Counted from the stretch's first letter, positions 9,156 to 20,848 are shown. The stretch: DNA of 64,000 nucleotides from Labilibaculum antarcticum (GCF_002356295.1 NZ_AP018042.1:1520361-1584360); one strand, 5' to 3'. Translations and numbers: made by a program. The notes: generated by a model not told the origin, from the letters alone.

Positions 9156-10844
9156 TTAATCAGCAAGCAGCTTTTTATATCTTATTCGCTTAGGACCTTC
9201 ATCGCCCATGCGTTTCTTCCGGTTTATCTCATAATCAGAATATCCACCTTCAAAAAACTGCACATGTGAATTGCCTTCAAAAGCTAAAATATGTGTTGCA
9301 ATACGGTCCAGGAACCATCGATCATGGGAAATTACAACGGCACAACCCGCAAAATTCTCCAATCCTTCCTCCAAAGCCCGAAGTGTGTTTACATCAATAT
9401 CATTGGTTGGCTCATCGAGAAGTAATACGTTCGCTTCTTCTTTTAAAGTTAACGCCAAATGCAAGCGGTTACGCTCTCCTCCTGATAATACTCCGCATTT
9501 TTTTTCCTGATCGGCACCATTAAAGTTAAAACGCCCAACATAAGCTCTGGCATTTACAGTTCTACCACCTACATTTATTAAATCACCACCTCCTGAAATT
9601 ACTTCATACACCGATTTCTCAGGATCTATATCAGCATGCTGCTGATCAACGTAACCAACTTTAACTGTGTCTCCCACTTCAAAAGTTCCTTTGTCCGGTT
9701 TCTCAAGATCCATAATCATCCTGAAAAGTGTCGTTTTACCAGCACCATTAGGACCAATTACTCCAACAATTCCTGCTGGTGGTAATTCAAACTCCAAATC
9801 ATCATATAACAATTTACTCCCAAATGCTTTTGAAACAGCTTGTGCTTGAATCACCTTATTTCCCAAACGAGGACCGTTAGGAATAAATATTTCCAGTTTT
9901 TCTTCTTTATCTTTTAAATCCTCATTCATCATGCTATCGTAAGCACTCAAACGAGCTTTACTTTTTGCCTGACGAGCTTTAGGAGCCATTCGAACCCACT
10001 CCAATTCCCGTTCAAGGGTTTTGCGGCGCTTACTAGCAGTCTTCTCTTCCATTGCCATGCGTTGGGTTTTCTGATCCAACCAAGCACTGTAATTACCCTT
10101 CCAGGGAATTCCCTCTCCTCTATCCAACTCAAGAATCCATCCTGCTACGTTATCAAGGAAATATCTATCGTGAGTAATACTTATTACTGTCCCTTTGTAT
10201 TGTGATAAATGTTGTTCCAACCACTCCACCGATTCAGCATCAAGGTGGTTGGTAGGCTCATCCAGCAATAAAATATCTGGTTCCTGCAATAGTAATCGAC
10301 AAAGAGCTACACGTCTTCTTTCTCCACCAGAACAATTTTTAATTAACTCATCTCCCTCCGGACAACGCAATGCATCCATAGCTCGTTCCAATTTAGTATC
10401 CAGATTCCAAGCATCAAAATGATCAATCTTTTCCTGAAGATCAGCTTGTTCATCCATTACGGCCTGCATCTTATCAGCATTTTCAAGAACTTCCGGATCA
10501 CCAAACTTCAGATTAACCGCTTCGTATGCATTCAAAGTATCAACGATTTCCTGAACTCCCTCTTCAACAATTTCTTTAACCGTTTTGCTATCATCTAATA
10601 TTGGTTCCTGAGCCAAGTAGCCAATATTATGCTCCTTCGACCAAACAACATGTCCGTCGAATGAACTTTCTAAGCCTGCAATTATCTTTAGAAGAGTAGA
10701 TTTCCCTGAACCATTAAGTCCAATAATTCCAATCTTAGCTCCATAGAAAAAAGACAAGTTAATGTTATTCAATACTTTTTTTTGTGATGAAAAGGTCTTA
10801 CTGACCCTATCCATCGAAAAAATAATTTTTTTATCGTCAGCCAT
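9156..10844 (-). CDS. ettA: ABC-F translation factor, energy-dependent translational throttle EttA
   Basis: The protein of 562 residues uses the ATG at 10844 (MADDKKIIFSMDRVSKTF); a longer start at 10916 would add an atypical 24 residues. Two ATP-binding cassettes are intact. The first has Walker A GLNGSGKST, signature SGGERRRVAL and Walker B LLLDEPTNHLD. The second has GPNGAGKTT, LSGGERNRLHLAL and LLLDEPTNDID. There are no membrane segments, as expected for ABC-F proteins that bind the ribosomal E site. The GPRLGNKVI segment after the linker and the overall length (E. coli EttA is 555 aa) favour EttA over Uup or resistance ABC-F proteins. Confidence 0.9.
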   Translation of the reverse strand: MADDKKIIFSMDRVSKTFSSQKKVLNNINLSFFYGAKIGIIGLNGSGKSTLLKIIAGLESSFDGHVVWSKEHNIGYLAQEPILDDSKTVKEIVEEGVQEIVDTLNAYEAVNLKFGDPEVLENADKMQAVMDEQADLQEKIDHFDAWNLDTKLERAMDALRCPEGDELIKNCSGGERRRVALCRLLLQEPDILLLDEPTNHLDAESVEWLEQHLSQYKGTVISITHDRYFLDNVAGWILELDRGEGIPWKGNYSAWLDQKTQRMAMEEKTASKRRKTLERELEWVRMAPKARQAKSKARLSAYDSMMNEDLKDKEEKLEIFIPNGPRLGNKVIQAQAVSKAFGSKLLYDDLEFELPPAGIVGVIGPNGAGKTTLFRMIMDLEKPDKGTFEVGDTVKVGYVDQQHADIDPEKSVYEVISGGGDLINVGGRTVNARAYVGRFNFNGADQEKKCGVLSGGERNRLHLALTLKEEANVLLLDEPTNDIDVNTLRALEEGLENFAGCAVVISHDRWFLDRIATHILAFEGNSHVQFFEGGYSDYEINRKKRMGDEGPKRIRYKKLLAD

Positions 10845-11050
10845 TATTTCGTTTTTATTTATTTCATTCAAATCCTGATCTGTAAAAATAGAAAAATTGC
10901 ATTGAAAATTTATCAATTACATTTTCTTTAGAATTCTTAATTTTCAGCATGACAAAACCAATATTCTCATTTTATAATCTAAAATTGAACATTTGTTTTT
11001 TTATTATAGTTAAAATAATGTATTTTTAAGGATTAAATACTAGGGTTATT

Positions 11051-11560
11051 ATGGAGAGAACAGCAAATAAAAAACTTTCGGAGTTACTGGAGCAAATAGG
11101 CATCGAAACAAAGAAGAAAATATATTGGGAAGAAACAATTGATTCTTCCGTTGTTGTAAAAACTCATCCGAACAAGAGAAATGTTCCCATAAAAGACGCG
11201 AAAATTCTTCTGGTAGAAGATCAACCGAGCAATAGAAAAACAATTGAAGTTTATCTAAAGCAAAAAGTTGGCAGTGTTGATATTGCTGAAAACGGGAAGC
11301 AAGCAGTTGAACTTTTTGAAAAAGAACAATATGATATTGTTCTTATGGATCTGCAAATGCCAATCATGGGAGGAATTGAAGCCTCATTACGCATGCGGAA
11401 AATAGAAGAAGAGCGTGAATTCTCTATTCCTATTATTGCATTTACTGCCAATTTCTATTCAGATGATAAAGAAGTATCAATTGAAGTAGGGATGGATGCT
11501 TATCTTTCAAAACCATTTCAATGCAAAACACTATTTGGTTTAATGCAAGAATACATTTAG
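11051..11560 (+). CDS. Stand-alone receiver-domain response regulator
   Basis: The protein has 169 residues. The first 48 residues are a charged N-terminal extension of no known domain. Residues about 50-169 are a CheY-like receiver with the acidic pair ED (56-57), phosphoacceptor Asp100 in VLMDLQMP, the Thr in AFTAN and the Lys in LSKPF. There is no output domain, so it probably works in a phosphorelay or on a partner protein; the AFTAN/SKPF type resembles receivers fused to hybrid histidine kinases. No kinase gene lies nearby. A terminator shared with eno follows. Confidence 0.85.
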   Translation: MERTANKKLSELLEQIGIETKKKIYWEETIDSSVVVKTHPNKRNVPIKDAKILLVEDQPSNRKTIEVYLKQKVGSVDIAENGKQAVELFEKEQYDIVLMDLQMPIMGGIEASLRMRKIEEEREFSIPIIAFTANFYSDDKEVSIEVGMDAYLSKPFQCKTLFGLMQEYI

Positions 11561-11584
11561 AAATAACGGATAACAGATATAAAA

Positions 11585-11613
11585 AAAAGGGATCTTAACA
11601 GATCCCTTTTTTT
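11585..11613. terminator. Bidirectional terminator between the receiver gene and eno
   Basis: AAAGGGATCT pairs with AGATCCCTTT around TAAC, flanked by A and T runs. It serves the two convergent genes. Confidence 0.85.
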
Positions 11614-11631
11614 AATATATTTTAATTTGGC

Positions 11632-12936
<1,305 letters not shown>

Positions 12937-13060
12937 TTATATTAGACTATATTCTAAATTTAAGCTCTAAAGACTACCAATTTAAGTAATATTTTTCAAT
13001 AACAAATACCGAATCCATATGTTGTAATTACGCAAACGTTAGAAAAATCTTTAGGGCATT

Positions 13061-13095
13061 AAAAAAGGGATAAAGTTAGACTTTATCCCTTTTAT
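13061..13095 (-). terminator. Terminator at the end of the ribosomal protein block
   Basis: AAAAGGGATAAAG pairs with CTTTATCCCTTTT around a 5-base loop. On the minus strand a T run follows, directly after the rplQ stop. Confidence 0.85.
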
Positions 13096-13110
13096 ATATT
13101 AAAAGGAAGT

Positions 13111-13644
13111 TTACTTTTCTTCCTCTTTAGTTGCTTCCGTTGAAGCCTCAGGTGCTTTATCGGCCTTAACCTCTTCAGCTTTTACTTCTGATACCTCAGT
13201 TGCTACTTCTTCTGAAGCTTTAGAACCACCACGTTTTCTACGAGTTGATTTTTTAGCTACAGCTTTCTTTTCAGTTAAGTAAGTCTCATTAAAGTCAACC
13301 AATTCAACCATACACATTTCTGCGTTATCACCTAAACGGTTACCAGTTTTTAAAATTCTGGTATAACCTCCGTTACGGTTAGTGATTTTTGGTGAAACTT
13401 CTCTAAACAACTCAGTAACCGCTTCTTTTTGCTTCAAATAACCAAAAACAATACGTCTTGAGTGAGTAGAATCAACTTTACTTTTTGAAATTAGAGGCTC
13501 AACATACATTTTTAAAGCTTTAGCCTTAGCAGTAGTGGTCGAGATTCTTTTATGCAATATCAAGGAAGAAGCCATATTTGCAAGCATAGCTTTTCTATGC
13601 GCTGTCTTTCTTCCTAAATGATTAAATTTCTTTCTATGTCTCAT
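13111..13644 (-). CDS. rplQ: 50S ribosomal protein L17
   Basis: The first 125 residues are a canonical L17 ([33 protein letters not shown]). It binds 23S rRNA near the peptide exit tunnel. The remaining 50 residues are a low-complexity Ala/Glu/Lys/Ser tail (about 127-177), first basic, then acidic, which is longer than the 120-130 aa of most bacteria but common in Bacteroidota. It lies 6 bp after rpoA and is the last gene of the alpha operon. Confidence 0.96.
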   Translation of the reverse strand: MRHRKKFNHLGRKTAHRKAMLANMASSLILHKRISTTTAKAKALKMYVEPLISKSKVDSTHSRRIVFGYLKQKEAVTELFREVSPKITNRNGGYTRILKTGNRLGDNAEMCMVELVDFNETYLTEKKAVAKKSTRRKRGGSKASEEVATEVSEVKAEEVKADKAPEASTEATKEEEK

Positions 13645-13650
13645 TTTCCC

Positions 13651-14643
13651 TTATTCCTTATCTAATTTATACTTAGAAATATCCATACCGAAAGTAAGAT
13701 TCAAGGATACCAATAGATCATCCAGCTCGGTTAAGGATTTCTTACCAAAATTTCTAAATTTCAGAAGATCATTTCTGTTGAACTGTACCAAATCACCTAA
13801 AGTGTCAACATCAGCAGCTTTCAAACAATTCAAAGCACGAACTGAAAGATCCATATCTACCAGTTTAGTTTTCAATAGTTGACGCATATGCAATACTTCT
13901 TCATCAAACTCTTCGTTTGCAAATTTCTCGTCAGAGTCAAGAGTGATCTTTTCATCTGAGAATAGCATAAAGTGATAGATAAGAATTTTTGCAGCTTCTT
14001 TTAAAGCATCCTTAGGGTGAATTGAACCATCTGTTGTAATATCAAAAACCAATTTTTCATAGTCAGTTTTTTGCTCTACACGATAATTCTCAACAGCATA
14101 TTTAACATTCTTGATTGGTGTAAAAATCGAATCAATCGGAATCACTCCGAATTCTACATCAACTGGTTTGTTCTCAACAGAAGGTACGTAACCACGACCT
14201 TTGTTAATAGCTAAATCCATTTGTAACTTAGCAGAGCTGTCCATCTTGCAAATTACAAGCTCTGGATTCAACACTTCGAAACCTGTTAGAAACTTGTTAA
14301 TATCGCCAGCTGTAAAAGTATCCTGATCAGAGATAGTAATTGTTACCAATTCACTGTCTACTTCTTCAACTTTTTGTTTAAACCGAACTTGCTTCAGGTT
14401 CAGGATTATCTCAGTAACATCTTGGATTACTCCTGGTATAGTAGAAAATTCATGATCAACACCCTGTATTTTGATAGTCGTAATCGCAAATCCCTCTAGT
14501 GAAGAAAGTAGTATTCTTCTTAAGGCATTACCAATTGTTATACCATACCCAGGCTCTAATGGACGAAATTCGAATTTACCGAATTTATTGTCTGCGTCGA
14601 GCATGATAACTTTGTCCGGTTTCTGGAAAGCTAAAATTGCCAT
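13651..14643 (-). CDS. rpoA: RNA polymerase alpha subunit
   Basis: The 330-residue protein is of standard length. The N-terminal domain (about 1-230) drives polymerase assembly and shows [20 protein letters not shown]. The C-terminal domain (about 255-325) binds UP-element DNA and activators and contains the conserved [16 protein letters not shown] and [13 protein letters not shown] helices. It sits between rpsD and rplQ in the classical alpha-operon order. Confidence 0.98.
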   Translation of the reverse strand: MAILAFQKPDKVIMLDADNKFGKFEFRPLEPGYGITIGNALRRILLSSLEGFAITTIKIQGVDHEFSTIPGVIQDVTEIILNLKQVRFKQKVEEVDSELVTITISDQDTFTAGDINKFLTGFEVLNPELVICKMDSSAKLQMDLAINKGRGYVPSVENKPVDVEFGVIPIDSIFTPIKNVKYAVENYRVEQKTDYEKLVFDITTDGSIHPKDALKEAAKILIYHFMLFSDEKITLDSDEKFANEEFDEEVLHMRQLLKTKLVDMDLSVRALNCLKAADVDTLGDLVQFNRNDLLKFRNFGKKSLTELDDLLVSLNLTFGMDISKYKLDKE

Positions 14644-14663
14644 AAATTACTGATTAACTATTA

Positions 14664-15272
14664 TTACTTAGAATACAATTCAACGATTAACTGTTCCTTG
14701 ATGTTTTCAGGAATTTCCGTTCTTTCTGGTGTATTAAGGAACTTACCACTAAGAGAGGTTTGATCCCATTCCAACCAAGATGATTGGTTATATCTAGCAG
14801 TAGATAAAGAATCGGTAATAACTTCTAAAGACTTCGATTTTTCACGAATTCCAATGATATCCCCAGATTTTACTGACAATGAAGGAATGTTACAAACCTG
14901 TCCGTTTACAGTTACGTGCTTATGGCTAACCAACTGACGAGCAGCTGATCTTGTTGGAGCTACACCTAATCTGAAAATTACGTTGTCTAAACGACATTCT
15001 AAAAGTTGTAATAAAACTTCACCAGTAATACCTTTACTTCTCGCGGCCTTTTCAAATAAGTTTGAGAATTGTTTCTCCAATACACCGTAAGTGTATTTTG
15101 CTTTTTGTTTTTCTTTTAGCTGAACGCCATACTCAGACATTTTCTTTCTTCTACGGCTATTACCGTGCTGCCCAGGAGGGTAGTTTTTGTTTTCAAATGC
15201 CTTGTCAGGTCCGAAAATTGCTTCACCAAATTTACGAGCAATTCTACTCTTTGGTCCAATATATCTAGCCAT
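14664..15272 (-). CDS. rpsD: 30S ribosomal protein S4
   Basis: The protein of 202 residues is a primary 16S rRNA binder that nucleates the 30S body. It starts [20 protein letters not shown] and carries the S4 RNA-binding domain (about 94-155) with [20 protein letters not shown]. No Cys zinc cluster is present near the N terminus, so it is the zinc-free form. A 125-bp gap separates it from rpsK, the largest gap inside the alpha cluster, where an autogenous leader could lie; I see no clear structure there. Confidence 0.97.
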   Translation of the reverse strand: MARYIGPKSRIARKFGEAIFGPDKAFENKNYPPGQHGNSRRRKKMSEYGVQLKEKQKAKYTYGVLEKQFSNLFEKAARSKGITGEVLLQLLECRLDNVIFRLGVAPTRSAARQLVSHKHVTVNGQVCNIPSLSVKSGDIIGIREKSKSLEVITDSLSTARYNQSSWLEWDQTSLSGKFLNTPERTEIPENIKEQLIVELYSK

Positions 15273-15397
15273 TACTTCTTAAATTTAAATTTTTCTAACA
15301 ATAGAAACTTTGCCATAAGTTTTGAATTATAAAAGTGCCGCGTTTTTTAGAGAGGATATCAATAAAACTAATTCAAAATCTTGTATAGCATTTTTTA

Positions 15398-15787
15398 TTA
15401 AACTCTACGTCTCTTAGGAGGACGACATCCGTTGTGTGGTAATGGAGTAACATCTACGATTTCCGCAATGTCGATTCCACATGAATTGATCGCACGAATA
15501 GCCGATTCACGACCATTTCCAGGACCTTTTACATATACTTTCACTTTTCTCAACCCTAGGTCGTGAGCAACTTTTCCACAATCTGTTGCAGCTTGCTGGG
15601 CAGCATAAGGAGTATTCTTTTTAGAACCTCTAAAACCCATTTTACCTGCTGAAGACCAAGAAATAACTTGTCCCGTGCTATTGGTTAAGGAAATGATAAT
15701 ATTGTTAAAAGATGAATGGATATGCGCCTGTCCAACAGGTTCAATTTTTACTACCCTCTTTTTAACTGATACTGACTTTTTTGCCAT
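15398..15787 (-). CDS. rpsK: 30S ribosomal protein S11
   Basis: The 129-residue protein belongs to the 30S platform and contacts mRNA near the E site. The Gly/Asn-rich signature [20 protein letters not shown] and the basic end [13 protein letters not shown] identify it. It is 10 bp downstream of rpsM in the conserved order. Confidence 0.97.
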   Translation of the reverse strand: MAKKSVSVKKRVVKIEPVGQAHIHSSFNNIIISLTNSTGQVISWSSAGKMGFRGSKKNTPYAAQQAATDCGKVAHDLGLRKVKVYVKGPGNGRESAIRAINSCGIDIAEIVDVTPLPHNGCRPPKRRRV

Positions 15788-15797
15788 AACTTAACAA

Positions 15798-16175
15798 TTA
15801 TTTAGTCGCTTTCTTTTTGTTCGCAACTGTTTTTCTCTTACCTTTTCTAGTACGTGAGTTGTTTTTGGTTCTCTGACCACGCACTGGTAAACCAATACGG
15901 TGGCGAATACCACGATAACAACCAATATCCATCAAACGCTTAATATTTAGTTGATTTAAAGAACGTAATTCTCCTTCAACCTTCAAATTAGCATTAATAG
16001 CTTGACGAATACGATTAGACTCTTCATCAGTCCAATCTTTTACTTGCTTATCGTGAGGAACTTCTGCTTCGTCCAAAATCTGACGAGCTGCACTTCTACC
16101 GATACCGTAGATATAGGTCAAGCTAATTATCCCTCTTTTATTTTGAGGCAAATCAACTCCAACAATTCTAGCCAT
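15798..16175 (-). CDS. rpsM: 30S ribosomal protein S13
   Basis: The 125-residue head protein forms inter-subunit bridges and contacts P-site tRNA. The start [19 protein letters not shown], the helix-hairpin-helix [12 protein letters not shown] and the C-terminal [20 protein letters not shown] are all typical. The basic tail ends KKKATK. It follows rpmJ. Confidence 0.97.
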   Translation of the reverse strand: MARIVGVDLPQNKRGIISLTYIYGIGRSAARQILDEAEVPHDKQVKDWTDEESNRIRQAINANLKVEGELRSLNQLNIKRLMDIGCYRGIRHRIGLPVRGQRTKNNSRTRKGKRKTVANKKKATK

Positions 16176-16212
16176 AAATTAAAATATTTATCTATTACAA
16201 TAGTTTACTAAA

Positions 16213-16329
16213 TTATCCTTGACGTTGCTTGAACTTAGGATTTTTCTTATTAATCACATACAAACGTCCTTTTCTTCTAACGATCTTACAATCTTCAGAA
16301 CGTTTCTTTACAGATGCTCTTACCTTCAT
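16213..16329 (-). CDS. rpmJ: 50S ribosomal protein L36
   Basis: This 38-residue protein reads [20 protein letters not shown] at its start and ends [11 protein letters not shown]. It binds 23S rRNA in the large subunit. Of the usual four zinc ligands only Cys14 remains, so it is the C-minus (zinc-independent) form. It lies between infA and rpsM, exactly where L36 occurs in most bacteria. Confidence 0.95.
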   Translation of the reverse strand: MKVRASVKKRSEDCKIVRRKGRLYVINKKNPKFKQRQG

Positions 16330-16340
16330 TATTATTGAAT

Positions 16341-16562
16341 TTAATTTTTGTATCTAAAAGTAATGCGGCCTTTAGTAAGATCATAAGGTGACATTTCTAC
16401 CTTTACCTTATCACCTGGCAAGATCTTAATGTAGTGCATTCTCATCTTACCGGAAATGTGAGCTGTTATCACATGTCCATTTTCAAGTTCTACACGAAAC
16501 ATAGCATTAGACAATGCTTCGGTAATTGTACCATCTTGTTCTATTGAAGGCTGTTTAGCCAT
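16341..16562 (-). CDS. infA: Translation initiation factor IF-1
   Basis: The 73-residue OB-fold protein blocks the A site of the 30S subunit during initiation. The conserved [39 protein letters not shown] and [12 protein letters not shown] segments are complete. It is encoded between map and rpmJ, the common arrangement when adk is absent from the spc operon. Confidence 0.97.
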   Translation of the reverse strand: MAKQPSIEQDGTITEALSNAMFRVELENGHVITAHISGKMRMHYIKILPGDKVKVEMSPYDLTKGRITFRYKN

Positions 16563-16579
16563 AAGCTCATTAAATTATA

Positions 16580-17347
16580 TTAGTGTATATCTTCAATAAA
16601 TTCAAAACTGGATAAGATCTTAGCTTTTCCTTTCCGAACTACCACTGTATGTTCGAAATGCGCTGAAGGTTTCCCATCAGCAGTAACAATTGCCCATCCA
16701 TTACTATCTTGGTAAATATCTCTTCTCCCAAGATTAAACATTGGTTCAATTGCCAAAACCAGTCCTTCTCTCAATTTCAATCCGCGTCCTTTTTTTCCAT
16801 AATTCGGAACTTGCGGATCTTCATGAAGATTTTTCCCAATTCCGTGTCCTACCATTTCTCGAACTACAGAAAATGAATTCTGTTCTGCATGCCTTTGAAT
16901 GGCAAAACCTATGTCGCCCAAATGATTACCTTCGACAGCTTGCTCTACGCCTTTGTAAAGAGCCTCTTTAGTGACCTTCAACAGTTGCCGAACATTAGGA
17001 GCTACTATACCTACAGTAAATGTATAAGCTGAATCGCCATAAAAACTATTTAGCAAAACACCACAATCACAGGAAACAATATCTCCTTCCTTCAACTCAT
17101 AGTTAGATGGAATTCCATGAACAACTTCACTGTTTATAGAAACACATAAAGTATTCGGGAATCCATCGTAACCAAGAAACCCTGGTTTACCGCCATTGTC
17201 TCTTATGTACTCCTCTGCAATTTTATCCAACTTCAAAGTTGATATTCCAGGAGCTATTTCTTTCGATATTACACCCAAAGTTTTCGCCACCAGCAAATTG
17301 CTCATACTGAGCAACTCTATTTCTTCTTCTGTTTTGTAAAAAATCAT
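16580..17347 (-). CDS. map: Type I methionine aminopeptidase
   Basis: The 255-residue enzyme removes the N-terminal Met from new proteins. Metal ligands of the pita-bread fold are visible: the Asp pair in VSCDCG and FYGDSAYTF, His in MVGHGIGKNLHEDP, Glu in LAIEPMF and Glu in HFEHTVVV. The substrate His (SEVVHGIP) is also present. It has no zinc-finger or other N-terminal extension. It follows secY at 21 bp, as in many spc operons. Confidence 0.96.
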   Translation of the reverse strand: MIFYKTEEEIELLSMSNLLVAKTLGVISKEIAPGISTLKLDKIAEEYIRDNGGKPGFLGYDGFPNTLCVSINSEVVHGIPSNYELKEGDIVSCDCGVLLNSFYGDSAYTFTVGIVAPNVRQLLKVTKEALYKGVEQAVEGNHLGDIGFAIQRHAEQNSFSVVREMVGHGIGKNLHEDPQVPNYGKKGRGLKLREGLVLAIEPMFNLGRRDIYQDSNGWAIVTADGKPSAHFEHTVVVRKGKAKILSSFEFIEDIH

Positions 17348-17368
17348 TGCAAAGAAAGCAAAAATATT

Positions 17369-18712
17369 TTAAAAAGCCGCAGCTCCTCCTGGAGATTTAC
17401 CTTTTATTCTACCAGACTTCATTAATCCATCGTAGTGACGCATCAAAAGATGACTCTCTATTTGCTGTAAAGTATCCAATACAACACCGACTAAAATCAA
17501 TAAAGAAGTACCGCCATAAAATTGTGCAAATTGGTTATTCACTCCACCTATCATTGCAAAAGCTGGCATAATAGCAACCAAACCTAAAAAGATAGATCCC
17601 GGTAAAGTTATGCGAGACATTACAGTATCTAAAAAATCGATAGTTTTTTTACCCGGCTTAATACCTGGTATAAATCCACCATTCTTTTTCATATCCTCAG
17701 CCATTTGCGTTGGATTTACTGTAATAGCAGTATAGAAATAAGTAAATAATACAATCATTACAAAGAATAAAGCGTTGTAGTAAAATCCAGTAAAATCAGA
17801 TAATGCTGCAGCTACTCCAGTTAAAGCATCCGAACTAGCATAGTTTACAAACGCCATAGGTAAAAACATAATTGCTTGCGCAAAGATGATTGGCATTACA
17901 CCAGCAGCATTCACTTTTAAAGGAATGTACTGGCGAACCCCACCATATTGTTTGTTTCCTACGATTCGTTTTGCATACTGAACAGGTATCTTCCGTGTTC
18001 CTTGAACTAACAATATTGTTGCTGCAAAAACAAGGAATAAAATTACTATTTCTAATACAAGTAAAATTAAACCTCCTCCTTGACCTTCAATTTTTGAAAG
18101 TAATTCTGCAAAGAATGAAAATGGTAATCGTGCAATAATACCGATCATGATAATGATAGAGATTCCGTTACCAATTCCTTTATCAGTAATTTTCTCTCCT
18201 AACCACATAATAAACATCGATCCTGCTGCAAGAATCATCACAGAAGACACTGTAAATAATGAGCCTTTAAGAATAAAGGCTGTCTCAGGCAATTGTGAAT
18301 GTAAGTTTAATAGATATCCAGGTGCTTGAAGTACAAGTATAATAACAGTTAGATACCTTGTGATCTGATTGATTTTTCGAGTACCGCTTTCACCCTCACG
18401 TTGCAATTTCTGAAAATAAGGAACCGCAATTCCCATTAACTGAATTACAATCGAAGCTGAAATATAAGGCATGATTCCCAATGCGAAGATTGATGCATTC
18501 GAAAACGCTCCTCCGGAAAACATATCTAATAATCCCAAAACTCCGTCTTGAGTTTGCGCTTTTAACGCACCTAACTGCGCAGGGTCAACCCCTGGCAACA
18601 CAACCATGGTACCTAAACGATACACTAACACAAGACCGAGAGTAGTTAAGATTCTAGATCTTAAATCTTCAATCTTCCAGATGTTCTTCAATGTTTCTAT
18701 TAAACCTTTCAT
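17369..18712 (-). CDS. secY: Protein translocase subunit SecY
   Basis: The 447-residue integral membrane protein forms the protein-conducting channel with SecE and SecG. About ten membrane helices are evident. Typical segments are LVYRLGTMVVLPGVDP at the start, SIFALGIMPYISASIVIQLM (plug and helix 2 region), LQREGESGTRKINQITRY, and the cytoplasmic loop VQGTRKIPVQYAKR (about 235-250) used by SecA and ribosomes. The C terminus is MKSGRIKGKSPGGAAAF. It is 8 bp after rplO. Confidence 0.97.
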   Translation of the reverse strand: MKGLIETLKNIWKIEDLRSRILTTLGLVLVYRLGTMVVLPGVDPAQLGALKAQTQDGVLGLLDMFSGGAFSNASIFALGIMPYISASIVIQLMGIAVPYFQKLQREGESGTRKINQITRYLTVIILVLQAPGYLLNLHSQLPETAFILKGSLFTVSSVMILAAGSMFIMWLGEKITDKGIGNGISIIIMIGIIARLPFSFFAELLSKIEGQGGGLILLVLEIVILFLVFAATILLVQGTRKIPVQYAKRIVGNKQYGGVRQYIPLKVNAAGVMPIIFAQAIMFLPMAFVNYASSDALTGVAAALSDFTGFYYNALFFVMIVLFTYFYTAITVNPTQMAEDMKKNGGFIPGIKPGKKTIDFLDTVMSRITLPGSIFLGLVAIMPAFAMIGGVNNQFAQFYGGTSLLILVGVVLDTLQQIESHLLMRHYDGLMKSGRIKGKSPGGAAAF

Positions 18713-18720
18713 ATCTAAAC

Positions 18721-19167
18721 TTACAATTTAACAACTGTTCCTTCGACTGCTTCAATCGCTGCTATAGCCGATTTCGAGAATGCGTGAGCTTTAACTTCAA
18801 GCTTCGCAGTAATAATACCATGTCCTAAAATCTTAATATTGTCGTTCTTTGACGCCATACCTGCTGCCATTAAAACGTCTCTATCGATTATAGTAATGCT
18901 ATTTTTTTCTGCCAAGGCTTGTAAAACATCAACATTAATAGCTTTATATTCTTTTCTATTAATGTTTTTAAATCCAAACTTAGGAACTCTTCGTTGTAAA
19001 GGCATTTGACCACCTTCGAAACCAACTTTTTTAGAGTATCCAGATCTTGACTTTGCACCCTTATGTCCTCTGGTTGAGGTTCCTCCTCGTCCAGATCCTT
19101 GTCCGCGACCAATTCTTTTACAAGTCTTAGTTGATCCTTCTGCGGGTTTTAAGTTACTTAAGTCCAT
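18721..19167 (-). CDS. rplO: 50S ribosomal protein L15
   Basis: The 148-residue protein stabilises 23S rRNA late in assembly. The Gly/Arg-rich N terminus (GRGQGSGRGGTSTRGHKGA), GFEGGQMPLQRRVPKFGF and the C-terminal KVEVKA-type strand region are standard. It lies between rpmD and secY. Confidence 0.97.
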   Translation of the reverse strand: MDLSNLKPAEGSTKTCKRIGRGQGSGRGGTSTRGHKGAKSRSGYSKKVGFEGGQMPLQRRVPKFGFKNINRKEYKAINVDVLQALAEKNSITIIDRDVLMAAGMASKNDNIKILGHGIITAKLEVKAHAFSKSAIAAIEAVEGTVVKL

Positions 19168-19196
19168 ATCTATTTAATACTAAATATTAACAATAA

Positions 19197-19373
19197 TTAT
19201 TCTACAACGGAAACAAGGTGTTGTACTTTCGCCACCATACCTTTAATCTGAGGTGTGGCTTCATGTTCAACAGTCGCATTGATCTTATTTAATCCCAATG
19301 CTTCCAAGGTTTTCTTTTGGCGATCAGTGCTTCCAATTTTGCTCTTTACCTGAGTAATTTTAATCTTAGCCAT
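19197..19373 (-). CDS. rpmD: 50S ribosomal protein L30
   Basis: This 58-residue protein reads [20 protein letters not shown] and continues [12 protein letters not shown] to the end LVSVVE. The Lys/Thr-Leu-x-x-Leu-Gly-Leu motif is the L30 hallmark. It fills the space between rpsE and rplO, in the universal spc order. Confidence 0.95.
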   Translation of the reverse strand: MAKIKITQVKSKIGSTDRQKKTLEALGLNKINATVEHEATPQIKGMVAKVQHLVSVVE

Positions 19374-19384
19374 TTCCTTATTTC

Positions 19385-19897
19385 TTAACCGTTAAACACT
19401 TTATCTAATGATACCCCTCTGTGTTCAGCAACTGTATGTGCATCTCTCAATTCAGCCAATGCACCTATAGTAGCTTTTACAAGGTTATGTGGGTTTGATG
19501 AACCTTTTGATTTAGCAAGTACATCTGTCACTCCAACACTCTCCAATACAGCACGCATAGCACCACCAGCTTTCACTCCGGTACCATGAGAAGCAGGTTT
19601 AATGAAAACCTCTGCTCCGCCAAATCTTGAATATTGTACATGAGGAATAGTTCCTTTATAAACAGGTACTTTAATCAAATTTTTCTTAGCTGCATCAACA
19701 CCTTTTGAAATAGCTGTGGTTACTTCGTTTGCTTTACCAAGTCCCCAACCTACTAATCCTTTTTCATTTCCTACAACAACAATTGCAGAAAAGCTGAAAG
19801 TTCTACCTCCCTTAGTTACTTTAGTAACACGGTTAATAGCAACAAGCCTATCTTTTAGATCTGCATCGCTAGTTTTAATATTCTTATTATCTGCCAT
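19385..19897 (-). CDS. rpsE: 30S ribosomal protein S5
   Basis: The 170-residue protein helps decoding fidelity and translocation. The double-stranded RNA-binding-like N-terminal domain has [20 protein letters not shown] and [12 protein letters not shown]. The C-terminal domain has [19 protein letters not shown] and [11 protein letters not shown]. Its spectinomycin-site loop (KGGRTF) is unaltered by eye. Confidence 0.97.
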   Translation of the reverse strand: MADNKNIKTSDADLKDRLVAINRVTKVTKGGRTFSFSAIVVVGNEKGLVGWGLGKANEVTTAISKGVDAAKKNLIKVPVYKGTIPHVQYSRFGGAEVFIKPASHGTGVKAGGAMRAVLESVGVTDVLAKSKGSSNPHNLVKATIGALAELRDAHTVAEHRGVSLDKVFNG

Positions 19898-19902
19898 AAT
19901 TA

Positions 19903-20259
19903 TTAAAATTTAAGGCCACTATTACGAGCAGCGTCCGCTAAAGATTTAATTCTACCATGGTATAGATAACCATTTCTATCGAATACAACACTAGTAATTC
20001 CGGCAGCAACCGCTTTTTCAGCAATTGCTTTACCTACTAGTTCAGCTTGTTCAAGCTTAGTTGTCGTCTTCTCCGAGATTTCCTTAATCAGAGAGGAAGA
20101 TGCAACTATAGTTTGTCCTGATAAATCATCAATAATTTGTACTGAAATCTGCTTGTTAGAGCGAAAAACTGACATTCTAGGTCTATCAGCAGTTCCAGCA
20201 ATTGACTTACGAATTCTTCTTTTAATTCTAAGTCTTCTATCTTGCTTAGTTAAAGCCAT
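19903..20259 (-). CDS. rplR: 50S ribosomal protein L18
   Basis: The 118-residue protein binds 5S rRNA together with L5. The basic N terminus ([20 protein letters not shown]), the strand [18 protein letters not shown] and the C-terminal [20 protein letters not shown] are typical. It is 5 bp upstream of rpsE. Confidence 0.97.
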   Translation of the reverse strand: MALTKQDRRLRIKRRIRKSIAGTADRPRMSVFRSNKQISVQIIDDLSGQTIVASSSLIKEISEKTTTKLEQAELVGKAIAEKAVAAGITSVVFDRNGYLYHGRIKSLADAARNSGLKF

Positions 20260-20278
20260 AATTTACTGTTTTAAGAAA

Positions 20279-20833
20279 TTATTTACCCGCAGATTTACCA
20301 GCTTTTCTTCTTAGCTGTTCACCAACAAATTTAACACCTTTACCTTTATACGGCTCTGGTTTTCTGAATGCTCTGATTTTAGCCGCTACCTGACCAACAA
20401 GTTGTTTATCACAACTCTCTAATGTAATGATCGGGTTAGCACGCTTTTCAGTTACTGCAGTTACCTGTACCTCTGGAGCAATTTCCAGGTGAATAAGGTG
20501 AGAATAACCTAAAGCTAGTTCCAAAAGTTGACCCTTTGAAGTAGCACGGAATCCCACACCAACAAGTTCTTGCTGTAATTTGTAACCTTCAGTAACACCA
20601 GTTACCATGTTGTTCATCAACGAGCGATACAAACCATGCATAGCTTTGTGTCTTTTTTGCTCTGATGGACGTTCCAATACAACTGTATTTTCTTCAACAG
20701 ATACCTTGATGTCAACATCAATTTGTTGTGTTAATTCACCCTTAGGGCCTTTAACTGTTACTGAATTATCTTTATTCACCGTGACGCTTACTCCTGCAGG
20801 CAAATTGATAGGTAATTTTCCAATTCGTGACAT
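20279..20833 (-). CDS. rplF: 50S ribosomal protein L6
   Basis: The 184-residue protein consists of two L6 domains and binds the sarcin-ricin region of 23S rRNA. It starts SRIGKLPINLPAGVSVTV and carries VTVKGPKGEL and the C-terminal signature RKPEPYKGKGVKF. Standard place between rpsH and rplR. Confidence 0.97.
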   Translation of the reverse strand: MSRIGKLPINLPAGVSVTVNKDNSVTVKGPKGELTQQIDVDIKVSVEENTVVLERPSEQKRHKAMHGLYRSLMNNMVTGVTEGYKLQQELVGVGFRATSKGQLLELALGYSHLIHLEIAPEVQVTAVTEKRANPIITLESCDKQLVGQVAAKIRAFRKPEPYKGKGVKFVGEQLRRKAGKSAGK

Positions 20834-20848
20834 TTCTATCCTCCTTTA

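Noticed and set aside
9266-9523. Plus-strand frames antisense to ettA
   Set aside because: They are shadows of the conserved ABC-F coding sequence on the other strand.
15273-15397. Autogenous S4 leader in the rpsK-rpsD gap
   Set aside because: The 125-bp gap is long for this operon but I could not find a convincing pseudoknot or hairpin.
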